A stretch of DNA of 64,000 nucleotides, taken from contig NXFV01001730.1 in NCBI GenBank assembly GCA_002803225.1, forward strand, positions 1-64,000, written 5' to 3'. The notes under the pieces are model-generated. The model was not told where the DNA came from and ran no database searches. It saw only the letters and a list, made by a program, of their open reading frames with translations. This stretch comes from Gamarada debralockiae. Its lineage: Eukaryota; Ascomycota; Leotiomycetes; Helotiales; Hyphodiscaceae. A program made the position numbers and the translations under genes. Of this stretch, positions 47,471-57,161 are shown one piece after another (the first letter of the stretch is position 1; the number at the start of each line of letters is the position of its first letter).

Positions 47471-48259
47471 TCAATTCTCAATCCCACCCCATCCATCTTC
47501 CTCTACCGCTACAGCCTCTGGCTCTGGGTTCTCATTCCCCGCTAACCTTTCATCCTCCAGCGCCTCCTTCGCCTTGATCCTAACTGGTTTCGTCGGACTG
47601 CTCTTCGCCAACCTTTTCAATGGCTCCAGCAACATCTCCAACGGCACACTGCTCTCCTCCTCCTCACCCTTCTCCAACGCACCCACCCGCTCCAACTCAT
47701 CAACATAGATGTCAATAACATGGAAGCGCATCCCATTAGGAATCCTCACATCCTCAACCTCACACGGCACCTCCTCCAGTAGCGCCAAATGTTCCTTCAC
47801 CAGTCCCTCCTCCCACTCGCCATCCTTCAACACCTTAAATGTCGCACCAAGGTATCGTCTCGTAAGTAAAAGAAATTTCTCCATCCGCAAAACATCGATG
47901 TTCGTCCACTCCCTCTGCATCGTCTGCCAGAACGCTCTTAAAAATGGGATTGTGGAGACAGTAGGGAGGACGTAGACGAGATCTGCGAGCGAGTTGGCCA
48001 GCGCTTGTTGGGTTAAAGGTCGATCCGACATCCACATGCAGTAGAAGAGACCTTTCCATAACTTGAGAAGTTCGAGGGGTGGGAGGTCGCGCCGGCCGGA
48101 GAGGTAGGTTCGAAGGGAGAGGAGGGCTTTGTCGCGGGTTGGTCGGTCTACAGACATTTAATGTTAGCAAAGAACTTGGATTGGTGATTGAGGAAAAGGA
48201 GAGGTACCATTGGCAGCAAGCTGCTTGACGAAAGGCGTTTGTTGGATATCTGAAGACAT
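47471..48259 (-). CDS. RRP1: Ribosomal RNA processing protein Rrp1 (Nop52 family)
   Basis: Nucleolar protein needed for maturation of the large ribosomal subunit. Two exons (48259-48208 and 48147-47471, intron 60 nt) give 242 residues. The start MSSDIQQTPFVKQLAANDRPTR is followed by the family core: LLSLRTYLSGRRDLPPLELLKLWKGLFYCMW, MSDRPLTQQALANSLADL, FWQTMQREWTNIDVLRMEKF, LLLTRRYLGATFKVL, and MRFHVIDIYVDELERVG. The acidic tail ends EEDGWGGIEN. Yeast Rrp1 is 278 residues and animal Nop52 longer, so this is a compact form. It is head-to-head with the DIM-5 gene, only 166 bp between start codons. That is a tight shared promoter. Confidence 0.9.
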
Positions 48260-48425
48260 GATTGGTATGAGGCGGGGGTTGCGATAAGATCGGATTAGAG
48301 GTTGGAGAAGTTGATCAAGAAATTTTGAAAATGTGGTCTGTGCACGAGGCTGGGATTTGAGGACTTGTAGCCGTGCATTAGCTGGGAAATGCTCCTTCGC
48401 GTCAACTCAGTGCGTTGAGGCAAGG

Positions 48426-49626
48426 ATGGCTGTTAACAAGATGTACCAACGGCATTTTGAGTATCATGGAGACGAATATACGGTCAGTGACTTCCTTCTC
48501 TCTTCCCTACCTGTCCTCTTCATCCAGCGTCATCCTGTGCACAGTTCCACAACGTTTCGAGCTTTAGATCTAAACATTCCACCCACCCCTATCTACTCCA
48601 AACTCTAATTTCCCTAGAACCTCGAAGAAGAGCGCTCAGCCTGCCACTGGTGCCAAATCCGCTCCTTCTCCACACACGCCGAATACCCCATCGCAATCGT
48701 AAACGAAGTCGATGAAGCCGTTCTCCCCTCCAATTTCCGCTTCATCGAGCACTCCATTCTCCGTGAGGGCGTTGAAGCCGCCGAAGAAGCCTTTCGCACC
48801 GGATGCGAGTGTAAAAATGACAGGGATTGTCAGAGATGGGGATGCCACTGTTTGCAGGATATGGCTGTTGATGGCGACGAAGTGGAAGATGGTGAGGACG
48901 TGGACGGGAAGATCTATGTTTATCATGGCACGGGGAAGAGGAAAGAATGTTTGAGAGGAAAGGTCCTGGAGAGTAGACATCCGATCTATGAATGTCATGC
49001 CTCTTGTGCTTGTAGTGTGGATTGCAGGAATAGGGTAGTGGAAAGGGGAAGAAAGGTCCCATTGCAGATTTTTAGGACGGATAATGGGCGTGGATGGGGT
49101 GTGTGTCCTCCTTTCCAACCCAAACCTCGACGTACTAATAAGAATTACAGGTGTACGCTCTCCAGTCCCCATAAAAAGAGGTCAATACGTCGACAAATAC
49201 GTCGGTGAAATCCTGCCCTCCTCTTCAGCCGACCAGCGTCGCGCAGATTCCGACGTCGCGCAACGCAAAGACGTGTATCTCTTCGCCCTCGACAAGTTTT
49301 CCGATCCTACATCCATGGATCCTCGCCTCTCCGGTCCTCCCTTTGAAGTAGACGGGGAATTCTTCTCAGGCCCAACACGCTTCATTAATCATTCCTGCGA
49401 GCCAAACCTCAGGAGTTTTGCGCGGGTAGGCGATCACGCGGATAAGCATATTCATGACTTAGCATTGTTTGCGATCGAGGATATTCCCGCTGGGGTGGAG
49501 TTAACGTTTGATTATGTGGATGGTGAGGAGACGGATTTGGTGGAGGATAGTCATGATCCGAGGAAGAAGAAGGATATGACGAGGTGTCTTTGTGGGAGTG
49601 AGAATTGTAGGGGGTTCCTTTGGTGA
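48426..49626 (+). CDS. DIM5: Histone H3 lysine 9 methyltransferase, DIM-5/KMT1 type
   Basis: SET-domain enzyme that trimethylates H3K9 in fungi, directing heterochromatin and, where present, DNA methylation. Three exons (48426-48482, 48618-49098, 49151-49626) give 337 residues, very near the 331 of the Neurospora enzyme. There is no chromodomain, as in DIM-5. The pre-SET zinc cluster runs from GCECKNDRDCQRWGCHCLQD to YECHASCACSVDCRNRVVERG. The SET domain has KVPLQIFRTDNGRGWGVRS, YVGEILPS, the cofactor and active-site motif RFINHSCEPNLRSFARV, and IPAGVELTFDYVDGEE. The post-SET cysteines are CLCGSENCRGFLW at the end. The start at ATG 48426 is the first in frame; the first intron has a GTCAGT donor. 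Confidence 0.93.
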
Positions 49627-50505
49627 TTTAGGATCAGGGATGGTTTGGGAATACCCATGGCGTTTGGAATGGGAATTTGGACGGTGGTTTTGCGAAAAAG
49701 CTAAAGTGGGCACATTGAGGGAAGATGTCATAAAAACTATGAATTGTCCTAGGCTTGCTCTAGCTACGATGTGGTTTAGAGCATATGATAAGTATCGTCG
49801 TTCCTCCCGGTGCAGTGATGAGAAGGGACTATTCGGGTACTACCCAAAAATCATCTCATTCAGTTACATAACCAGTCTGCACAAGTAGAGTCGAAGAGAG
49901 AGATAATCTGGCAGATAAATCAACCTATAGGAGGCATTTTGCACCACTCGCTCGTATTGGGCAATCGGAACTACCGCTAGGTCTTAGTAGATGATAAAGT
50001 GTATGCCGTAAGGCTTCCAATAACAAAGTAAAAGACATTTCAAAATTCAGCACTTGCATCAACTCGTGCTAGTAATTATCCCCAAGGCTGAACACAAACG
50101 TGACATTGCCTTTATGCGGCTGGACGGGGTCGGATGACCCACTCCTGTTCTGACAGTGACATGATTGGACTGGCTTCAGACGACCCCGTCTCTTTTCGCT
50201 GAACGATCGCAATGCTGCCCCCATTTAGGAATAGTGCCGATCGCAGCCTGATACTACAAACGGAGATTCGAGATGTTGCTTCACGCTTACCAAAATCTCG
50301 GGATGGAGGTGCGTCGACGGACTCCGGAGGCTGTGTTTTGATGCATTCATTGAGATAGATTACGGAGGTTGATGAGAAGTATATAGAAGGCCACGAGCTT
50401 CCCTTTCACTGTTCGCAAGATATACAATCCAATTCGAATTTACTCATTGCTTGATACCCAAATTCCTAATACTAGGCTCCCTTTCCCCATTCATCGATTA
50501 TCAAA
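49627..50505. other. Intergenic, promoter of the coiled-coil orphan at its right end
   Basis: About 0.88 kb. TATATA at 50380-50385 stands about 120 bp before the next ATG and could be a core promoter element. No other feature is recognised. Confidence 0.4.
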
Positions 50506-51793
50506 ATGACGAACATTCAAAAGCTTCCATATACCACGTCAGTCTTCGGAGTCCCTCCCCCATCATACGATGAGCCCCAACAAACAGCTTCACTCTCACT
50601 ATCCCCCAGAACGGGGCTCGACTTAAGTCAAATCCCAACTACCAACAGATCATCCTCATTCAAACCAATAGTAATTCCTCGTACGTGCTCCCTACTCCCC
50701 TGAGATCCCCACTCCCACTAACATATACCATAGAAACATCTAAATCTTTCCGCGGCGCCTTCTTCTCCCCCTTCTCCCGCGCCTATTCGCCCTCCCTCTC
50801 CCAATCCATCCCAGTCCAAGACTTCATGACATTCATCGATGGTCTCAACGAGGCATTCATCGCGGCCCCCGCCTTCCAAGTCGCGTCCTACCTTGGCCAA
50901 ACAATGTCATACGTCCCATTCCACTCCGTGATGTTCGCCGGCATTGGGTTGCAAGCCGGTGCTGGCATTGCTTCTACTGCGGCGAGTTGGGCTCGAGCAA
51001 GAGCGTATGTGAAGACTGCTAATGAGGAGATTTTTGAGCCGAGGGGACTGAAATGCAAGATTCTGAAGACGGGAAAGATGATGGTTGCTGTTGGGCATGG
51101 AGAGGAGGTTTTGAGCTTGCCGCCGCTGGAGAACGATTTTGCTTCGGAAGAAGGTGGCGATGTGAGAGACGATCCCCGGATGAGGAGAGTCAGAGCGTTG
51201 GGAGATTCAATCGCACCACTTACGTTCAGTGGTTTGCCGGAGCCGGAGACGATGGAAAATTGGTGGAAGAGGATGGGCTCTAAGCAGGCACAGAAGAAGG
51301 ACGCGCAGATGCATAAGTAAGTATTAACGCTTTTAGAGGTAGAGTTGGATGCTTGCTGATTATCTACAGGAGATTGATGAAACAAAGAGAAGAGGGCTTC
51401 AAGAAACTCGGTAAAAAGATGAAGGAAGCCGAAGAAGAGGGTCTCAAACACGATAAAGAGATCTTCAAGATCCAGCGCGAACAAATGAAAGAGCAAGAAA
51501 AAGCTGAGCGGAAACTGAGTGGTAAAGGGGGAAGGGATCCTAAAGAGAGGTCGAAGATTGAGAAGGAGTTTGCGAAAGAGATGCGGAAATTGGATAGGGA
51601 GATGGAGAAGGCTATCAGAGAGAAGGAACAGAGAGTGGGACAGAAGACTGAAGAAGGACAAAGGGAGGTGAGGAAGGCTGAGAAGAAGGAACAGAGGATT
51701 GCGCAGAAGATTTATTGGATTGTTATTAATAGAGCGGAGGTGTTGGACCAGGAGGTTGGGGATGAGGATGTTGAGAGTTTGGAGTCGAGGTAA
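50506..51793 (+). CDS. Fungal hypothetical protein with long charged coiled-coil tail, 393 aa
   Basis: Three exons (50506-50680, 50734-51316, 51370-51793; introns 53 nt each) keep frame throughout. The N-terminal 60 residues are Ser/Pro-rich. The middle contains IPVQDFMTFIDGLNEAFIAA and a small-residue stretch (FAGIGLQAGAGIASTAASW) that could pack in or on a membrane. ARAYVKTANEEIFEPRGLKC follows. The last exon is extremely Lys/Glu-rich (MKEQEKAERKLSGKGG, EFAKEMRKLDREMEKAIREK), a likely long coiled coil. It ends in a short ordered part YWIVINRAEVL. This resembles an uncharacterised protein type I recall from many ascomycetes; I know of no assigned function. The gene ends about 80 bp before the transposon remnant begins. 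Confidence 0.75.
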
Positions 51794-51873
51794 ATGGTGC
51801 TGCGTTTGATTTTGTGTTATCTCCGTATATACCCCGTTATAGAATCTAGAATATAATGTAAGATAAAGATCGT

Positions 51874-52780
51874 TCAATCCATCTCAGTGCCCTCTATTAA
51901 AGAGAGGATCTTCTCGTCATACCGTGTAGAATTAATTGATCCCCACTCCTTCTCCCAAAAAAGAGAAGGCCCCTTCTTCCTGTCGACTATACAGCCCTAG
52001 AACATCCATGACGGTAGCTTGGAGTACTTATGTCGTACGCACTCTAGGAGTAAGTAGTCACTACCATCTTATAAGCAAGTGACGTACGATGAAGTGTGTG
52101 CTCCGCCGAACGCCCACACTTCGTCAGTAAAGCAAATCCTCTATACGTACGAGCGCGGCTATATAAGTCCTTCCTCTGCTCGATTAAGCCTCTCCTTTAT
52201 TACTTTAGGATTGTCGGAGAAGCCTTTCTTCCGTGAGACGCGACGGCAGTAGCCAATATCACGGATAGCTGTACGGAAAGCTCCTTCTTTGGCGTGAAGC
52301 TGTGGGAGATGGCGAGGCATCTTGTAGTAAGCTATATACCGATGAGAAGGCGATTTAAGGAGCTACTTCGTAAGCCTCTCCTTTTCTGGAGTATAGAGCG
52401 CGACATTGTGAGGTTTATCAGCCCCTTTTTGCGGTGTAGGGCAGTGATTCTTAGCGTACCAGATCTAGTAGTCTATAACGTCAAGAACTTGCTTGATTTC
52501 TGCGTGAGGTATACGGGAAGAGAAGGGCAGTTTGGATCTAGAGCGTCTTATCACGTGAAGTCTCTGCCGCACAGATATAGTGACGCTTGGGCTCTTGAGA
52601 GAGCTCTTGAGAGGAGTCGGCTTGAGAGTCTGGGACGAAGAGAGGAGGAGAAGGCTGTGTAAGACACTCTAGGGGAGAGAGAGGAGGAGAGCGAGGCTGC
52701 GCAGACGGTGGAGTCTCTGCGTCGTAAAGGTTACTGTAATAAGGCGGTAGCGTAGTAAAGCGTGAGTCTTGAGAATCCAT
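51874..52780 (-). pseudogene. Tc1/mariner-type transposase pseudogene
   Basis: The N-terminal part starts at ATG 52780 and reads to a stop near 52539-52541 in one frame. It includes SRDKTL-stop-IQTALLF, typical of the helix-turn-helix start. The rest lies in another frame. YAKNHCPTPQK, SPSHRYIAYYK, and IRDIGYCRRVSRKKGFSDNP at 52207-52264 are followed by the catalytic first-Asp motif CFTDEVWAFGGAH at 52095-52130. Next come LLLECVRHKYSKLPSWM and a Trp-to-stop. In-frame TAG codons occur at four or more sites, and there is a frameshift between the two halves. The second Asp and the final acidic residue of the DDE/D triad are absent because of truncation. It cannot be functional. Confidence 0.8.
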
Positions 52781-52964
52781 TGAAAATTGAAGATATAAGC
52801 AAGTGAAGTGTGTCTAGTAGAAGCTGTGTTTTCTGCCATACTTATGGTATAGTTGCGCAGGCGAGCTGGAAGCTTCTACGTGCTCTGATTGGCTGAAAAT
52901 GGGGTGAGGTATGAGAGTGTGGGCAGACGGTGGCAAATCGCGCTTTGGACTGGGGGGGGGATAG

Positions 52965-53003
52965 TATAAGCATACGTTTCTGCGCCCGGATCGTATGCTT
53001 ATA
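52965..53003. repeat. 12-bp subterminal inverted repeat of the transposon
   Basis: TATAAGCATACG (52965-52976) and CGTATGCTTATA (52992-53003) are perfect inverted copies with a 15-bp spacer, just inside the right end of the transposon. Such subterminal palindromes often bind transposase. A run of nine or more G lies nearby at 52951. Confidence 0.7.
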
Positions 53004-53019
53004 TCGAGGTTCTACTGTA

Positions 53020-53499
53020 GCACCTAGCCATATATATGAGATTCTCAACACCCCACTCCTACCATGAAGAATATTTCCCCGCAGACTCAGACTGATATGA
53101 TTCCTATCCGCAACTAAGTGGGCTAGATTGATAAGGAAATGCTTGATCCCATTTTTCCTCTAGAAAGAAGTGGAAGCTTTTGAATTAGATTGGGCAATTG
53201 GGGTGGTTGACCTACTGGTCTAGTGTTGGATATTCGGCATCAGAGGAAATTGTGGGACGAGCCTGAGGATGAAAACGACGTGGTGAGAAAGCAAATACGG
53301 TTAGGAGTTTGTAGCTTTGTTGCGACTTATGCTCAATCACATCATAGCATTTTTCCTACCGCCTCACTGCTTCTCGGCTTGGATTTTGGCTGTATTGTCG
53401 TCTCTCGTGTGCCATTCGGGGTATGAACCTTAGACTGCTTCTTATTTCTGTTGCGAAGAATCAGGGGCTAATATCCTCTAACATCCAGGGGAGAATCGC
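53020..53499. other. Spacer between transposon end and phosphoesterase pseudogene
   Basis: About 480 bp. A short plus-strand frame at 53223-53426 has protein-like wording (WDEPEDENDVVRKQIRLG) but no relatives I recognise. It may be another gene fragment. Confidence 0.3.
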
Positions 53500-54290
53500 T
53501 CACTCTCCTACGTCTGCCACTGGATTTGTCCCTGATATACTGATGACCTTTGAACCATCGAAGTCAAACATTGCGCCTACACCATAGCCTTTCTGATTGG
53601 TAACATATCTCTTCACAGTCTTCGGATCTCCGAAGTCACAGTTGTAATGAGTATGAACCCAAGCCCAGAGTTTTGCCAAGGGACTCGTCTAGCATCTCCT
53701 CTGACAAGTCCGTAACGAATGCAGAGCCGACTTCCGAATCCTTTTGCTCTTGATCATTGGCCGCGTCGAGGATGGTGGGACTGTGGTGCGTGAAAATGAT
53801 AATTTCATGTTGAGGTTCTTCTTCCTCGATCTCCACGACAGTATTACTGAGCCAAGTAAGATTAGACTGATGGGCCGCGTTGTGATCTTCAACAGTCCAG
53901 TCGTTGATGGCGTTAAAATCTGTCACAAACATCGCAACTTCTCTCTCCTGCTCTGTTACCACTCTCGAGAACAACGTACATCCCAAAACAGTCAAATTTC
54001 TAGAAACATCGCATCTCGTTTGATCCAGAAAGACGCATTTACCCATAGTTGACGTGCTATGCAACGTATTCATCCATTCCTCAAAATCTTTGATATGCGC
54101 TTTAGCACCTGCAAACGTGATGTGATAAGGCTCGTGGTTCCATAACAAGAAGAAAAAGACTGAAAACTGTTTTAATTGCTGCTCAAGAAATGTGAAGAGA
54201 CGCTTTGAGACTGGATTTTTAATGTTTCGTGGCATGATCGGATTATGGGGTCTCCAATTAGAGATCTCACATGACTTGAAATTCTGCGTA
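53500..54290 (-). pseudogene. Metallophosphoesterase (calcineurin-like) pseudogene
   Basis: Reads as a fungal calcineurin-like phosphoesterase in three frames. The metal-site segment LIGD is at 54250-54261. The main stretch is open from 54235 to about 53697 (LFTFLEQQLKQF, NHEPYH, VFLDQTRCDVS, VLGCTLFS, EIIIFTHHSPT). A final stretch continues one frame over to TGA 53500 (LAKLWAWVHTHYNCDFGD, YVTNQKGYG). Faults: a frameshift near 54200, an extra base near 53694, TGG to TAG at 53689-53691, the conserved Gly of GNHE replaced by Trp (54140), and the Gly of GHTH by Val (53658). The N-terminal D-x-H motif is not found. A decayed copy is far more likely than a live gene. Confidence 0.75.
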
Positions 54291-54666
54291 TGACATGATT
54301 CGTTATTGAATTATTGAAAATGGAGAGAGAGATGTTAGAATGGAAAGGGTCGTGAGGACTGAGATGTAGCCTGGATCGCTTTTGCCGCAGGCCTCTCTTT
54401 TGAAACAAAGAAAACCCCTCCACTCCTGCCTCTGGCGGACATGGCGAGGAAACCTTGCAATGTCAAGGCCTCTTTTAGATCACTGGAGTAGGTTTCGGTA
54501 TCGGCTATAGATGTAATCTTGACATAATTACTGGGTGGTTTTTGTGCTTGCCGACATAAATTTGAAATATGCGGAAAAGGGGTATATACCGCTAAACAGG
54601 GGTGACAAGGGGTATAAATCCAAAGAAATCCACCCAAGCAGGTCCAACTGATACTCGCTGCTGAAC
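54291..54666. other. Spacer left of the hydroxylase-like gene
   Basis: About 375 bp. It may hold decayed N-terminal sequence of the phosphoesterase, but I cannot show it. Nothing else is seen. Confidence 0.3.
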
Positions 54667-55794
54667 TTATTGGGCTTGCTTCCCACTCTTTCTCCTTGCA
54701 TTCCACGATTTCAGGCCCTGCTTCCCGCTCTCCTTTGCGTCCCCCAAAGCCTTGCCACTGCGTTCCTTAACTTGATGCTTCTCTGCCTCATCCCTCGCAT
54801 CATCGATCACATCAGCGCCGATACTCGTCCCATGCAGCCAGTCAAGTATTCCCCATGGTGCAAAGTTACCCTTTCCGTGGCCTTCGCTGTGCAAATCTTG
54901 TCGACGTGCAATTCCACTAAGCATAATCCCAGGGATAGTTGTGTAGCCGGACATTGTGAGCGTCTCTTCCAGCGTGACGATAGATAGAAGTACTAAGTAA
55001 GTCAGGAGGTGAATCCGAAAGATGATGCTAGGTAGGTAGACGGGTAAGAATCGGAACAGAAGGTATGAGGCTGGATGGTCATAATGGGCCGCGAATGAGT
55101 ATGGAGCGGTGACGGCGTGGAAATATGAGTTGTGCAGTTTGCTGAGGAAATTTGGGGAATTCGGGTGCAAGATGAAGCGATGGGTGTAGTAGCCAAAGAC
55201 CTGGAGATTGGTGAGTTTTATCTTTGTGAATGAGAAAGAGTGAAATAACCTCTCGCAGTAGCAACCCTCGAGCAACATCTTTCGCTAGACCCCATGGTAT
55301 CGGCAACGTCGTGGCAACTTTCAACGCACTTCTAATATTCAAGATCTCAGTGAGTAGTAGCTCAACTCCTGCTTGCACTGCAACACCCAAGCATATGTTG
55401 AACAAGCTGAGACCTATCACCGTATACCATTCTGGCCTGCCTCTTCTTCTTGAAACTTGTACTCCACCAGTCCGTGTTGGCAGAGCGGATCCGCCTTGCG
55501 ATTTAATTACCACTGAAAGGCTGGGAATAATGGTATCGAAAAGCAGGAATAGTAATGAGGGAGCAAGCCAAAAGATGGTCCGTATTCCCAGAGTTCCTAT
55601 AACTTCGACTTTGATAGGAGGTTGAGAAAGAACTAGAGTGCTCCATGTCTACATACAGTCAGTTTTAGCTGCAGAAAGTGGTTCAATGGAACAAATACCA
55701 TATAAAAGAATAGAACATTGAGGGACGTGGAGTATGTAGTGAGGCTCGGTGCAAGGAAATAGCCAAGCACTGGAAGAGATAGCAAAGCATCCAT
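54667..55794 (-). CDS. Fatty acid hydroxylase / sterol desaturase superfamily membrane protein
   Basis: Predicted di-iron membrane oxygenase, probably in the ER. Three exons (55794-55699, 55648-55250, 55200-54667; introns about 50 nt) give 342 residues. Hydrophobic segments occur in the N-terminal half (APSLLFLLFDTIIPSL, VIGLSLFNICLGVAVQAG) and centre (LLFRFLPVYLPSIIFRIHLL, YLVLLSIVTLEETL). His motifs are of the superfamily type: YYTHRFILH, KLHNSYFHA, AAHYDHP, and a late RRQDLHSEGHG. The C-terminal 60 residues are highly charged with Lys/Ser repeats (GKALGDAKESGKQGLKSW, RRKSGKQAQ). The usual HRxxH and HxxHH boxes are present only in a relaxed form, so substrate and activity are open. It lies beside the decay island but its frame is intact. 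Confidence 0.82.
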
Positions 55795-57161
55795 GATTGC
55801 AGTTTGAAGCTTTCAAGGTTTTAAGAGATATTCAAAATATTGTGAAGACAGAGAACTCCAAGAGAACGAGCTCTTGAGTGTAAGATTAATGGCTGATCCA
55901 TTTCTGTTGTTGTCGCGAGGCAAGTTTTCGCAGCGCCCAGCAACTTCCAAGCCTATGACGAAAACGCGACTCTCCCAAAATCCTGTTCAGAGCTCAGCTT
56001 CGCGGGGAATTTCTACTGTAACGAATCACGATTGGCGAGCACAGCCGTGCAGCGAAACGGATTCTCGCCTTCGGCCCCCTGTCTGTTTTTTTTTTCAGGG
56101 GTAAAATACCTTACGAGGCCAGCTCGTAAGCAACTACCGGCAGCATCATGCCATAAAACCCCCCAAGATTACTGGCGATAAACAGAGACGGAGTCTCTGG
56201 AGATATATCGGTGCAAATATCCCAATGTTACCTAAAAGTTCAAGGGATAACCTGGACTTTTAACTTTCCGCAGCGCCGTTTCCCCTCCGCAAATACTTGA
56301 AAGGGACGGAGTATTAAATGCAGATTGACATTTCCCGCACAGACCGCATCCCAATCATGGCCCAACAGCGAACCAGTCACACAGCAATTTGGCCATCCAT
56401 CCAGGGGGCCGACGGATCACAGGAGGAGAACTTCCTCTCTCTTCCAAATACTGCAGCTTGCCTAGCAAGTCTTCCTCTCTTCTCACCATCCTTTTCTGCA
56501 TGTACCCCCATCAAATCGAACGTGCATTGCATCTGCATGAGCCCACCATCTTACCGAATGCAACGAGAAATCCGATTGGAATTGCTTCTTTCGAACCACC
56601 GCGTCGGCAACCACTGACGGGCTTGCCGTCCAAAGGGCCTAAAGATAAACGGCGTACCAGAGTTTGGATACTTGAACCGACCTACTATCGACTTCCGACT
56701 TATTTTCTCTCTTCTGTGATCTTCTCTCTACCGACCCGAGGCACTTGCCTTTTCAATTGCGCTGCCTCGCATGCGACTTGTCTCACGTTCGGAGGTAGGT
56801 GCTGCGGCAATTTCGTGTAGACTCTTTGCCATAGTCGCACAACATCACCCTTTACAGTACCAAGAGTCTAAATGCTGATGGAATCGCGCTCAGTTCCAAC
56901 CCCAGACACACCGCACCCACTCTGCTTCTCCAATGGCAAAGGCATAAGCAGTCGTCAAACCCACATCGAGTCGAATGCTCAACGCGTCGTACCGAATTCG
57001 GCTCCCTGAAACACTGCTTCAGTTCCTGTCGTTTTGAAAGAGTCCATGCATCGCCGAGAACCTCCTAAACCTGCCTAATAATCACAAGACAGTGTCAAGT
57101 TTAGGGGATCAGCTCGATCAAGGCGCACAGATTCGGCTGTCGCTCTTCAGCCTAAGCAGCC
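55795..57161. other. Long divergent upstream region
   Basis: About 1.37 kb between the hydroxylase-like start and the alpha/beta hydrolase start. A T-run lies at 56086-56095. Plus-strand open frames at 56318-56617 and 56389-56820 overlap each other and have no protein-like pattern; they are more likely leader sequence. A very CT-rich part lies near 56700. Confidence 0.4.

Larger units (their letters stand above)
51874..53019 (-). mobile_element. Truncated, mutation-decayed Tc1/mariner-superfamily DNA transposon
   Basis: The right end is visible at 53017. There the sequence reads (minus strand) CAGTAGAACCTCGATATAAG next to a TA at 53018-53019, the target and terminal repeat style of Tc1/pogo-type fungal elements. 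Inside lie the transposase remnants described separately. The left terminal repeat and the C-terminal part of the transposase are missing. Recognisable coding ends at about 51874, shortly after the preceding gene. The element is oriented leftward. Many stop codons arise where Trp would be expected (TGG to TAG), as C-to-T or RIP-type decay would produce. Confidence 0.75.

Noticed and set aside
47471..47975. Ser-rich plus-strand frames opposite RRP1
   Set aside because: Antisense shadows of a gene with a clear Rrp1 core.
48636..49172. Long minus-strand frame inside the DIM-5 type gene
   Set aside because: Fully antisense to pre-SET coding sequence with clear family residues on the plus strand.
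50888..51877. Long minus-strand frame of 329 codons
   Set aside because: It is the reverse of the Lys/Glu-rich coiled coil, giving Leu/Phe/Ser-rich junk; the plus strand is spliced and coherent.
56318..56820. Two overlapping plus-strand frames upstream of the alpha/beta hydrolase
   Set aside because: No domain, no splice support, and they compete with each other; more likely leader or spacer.
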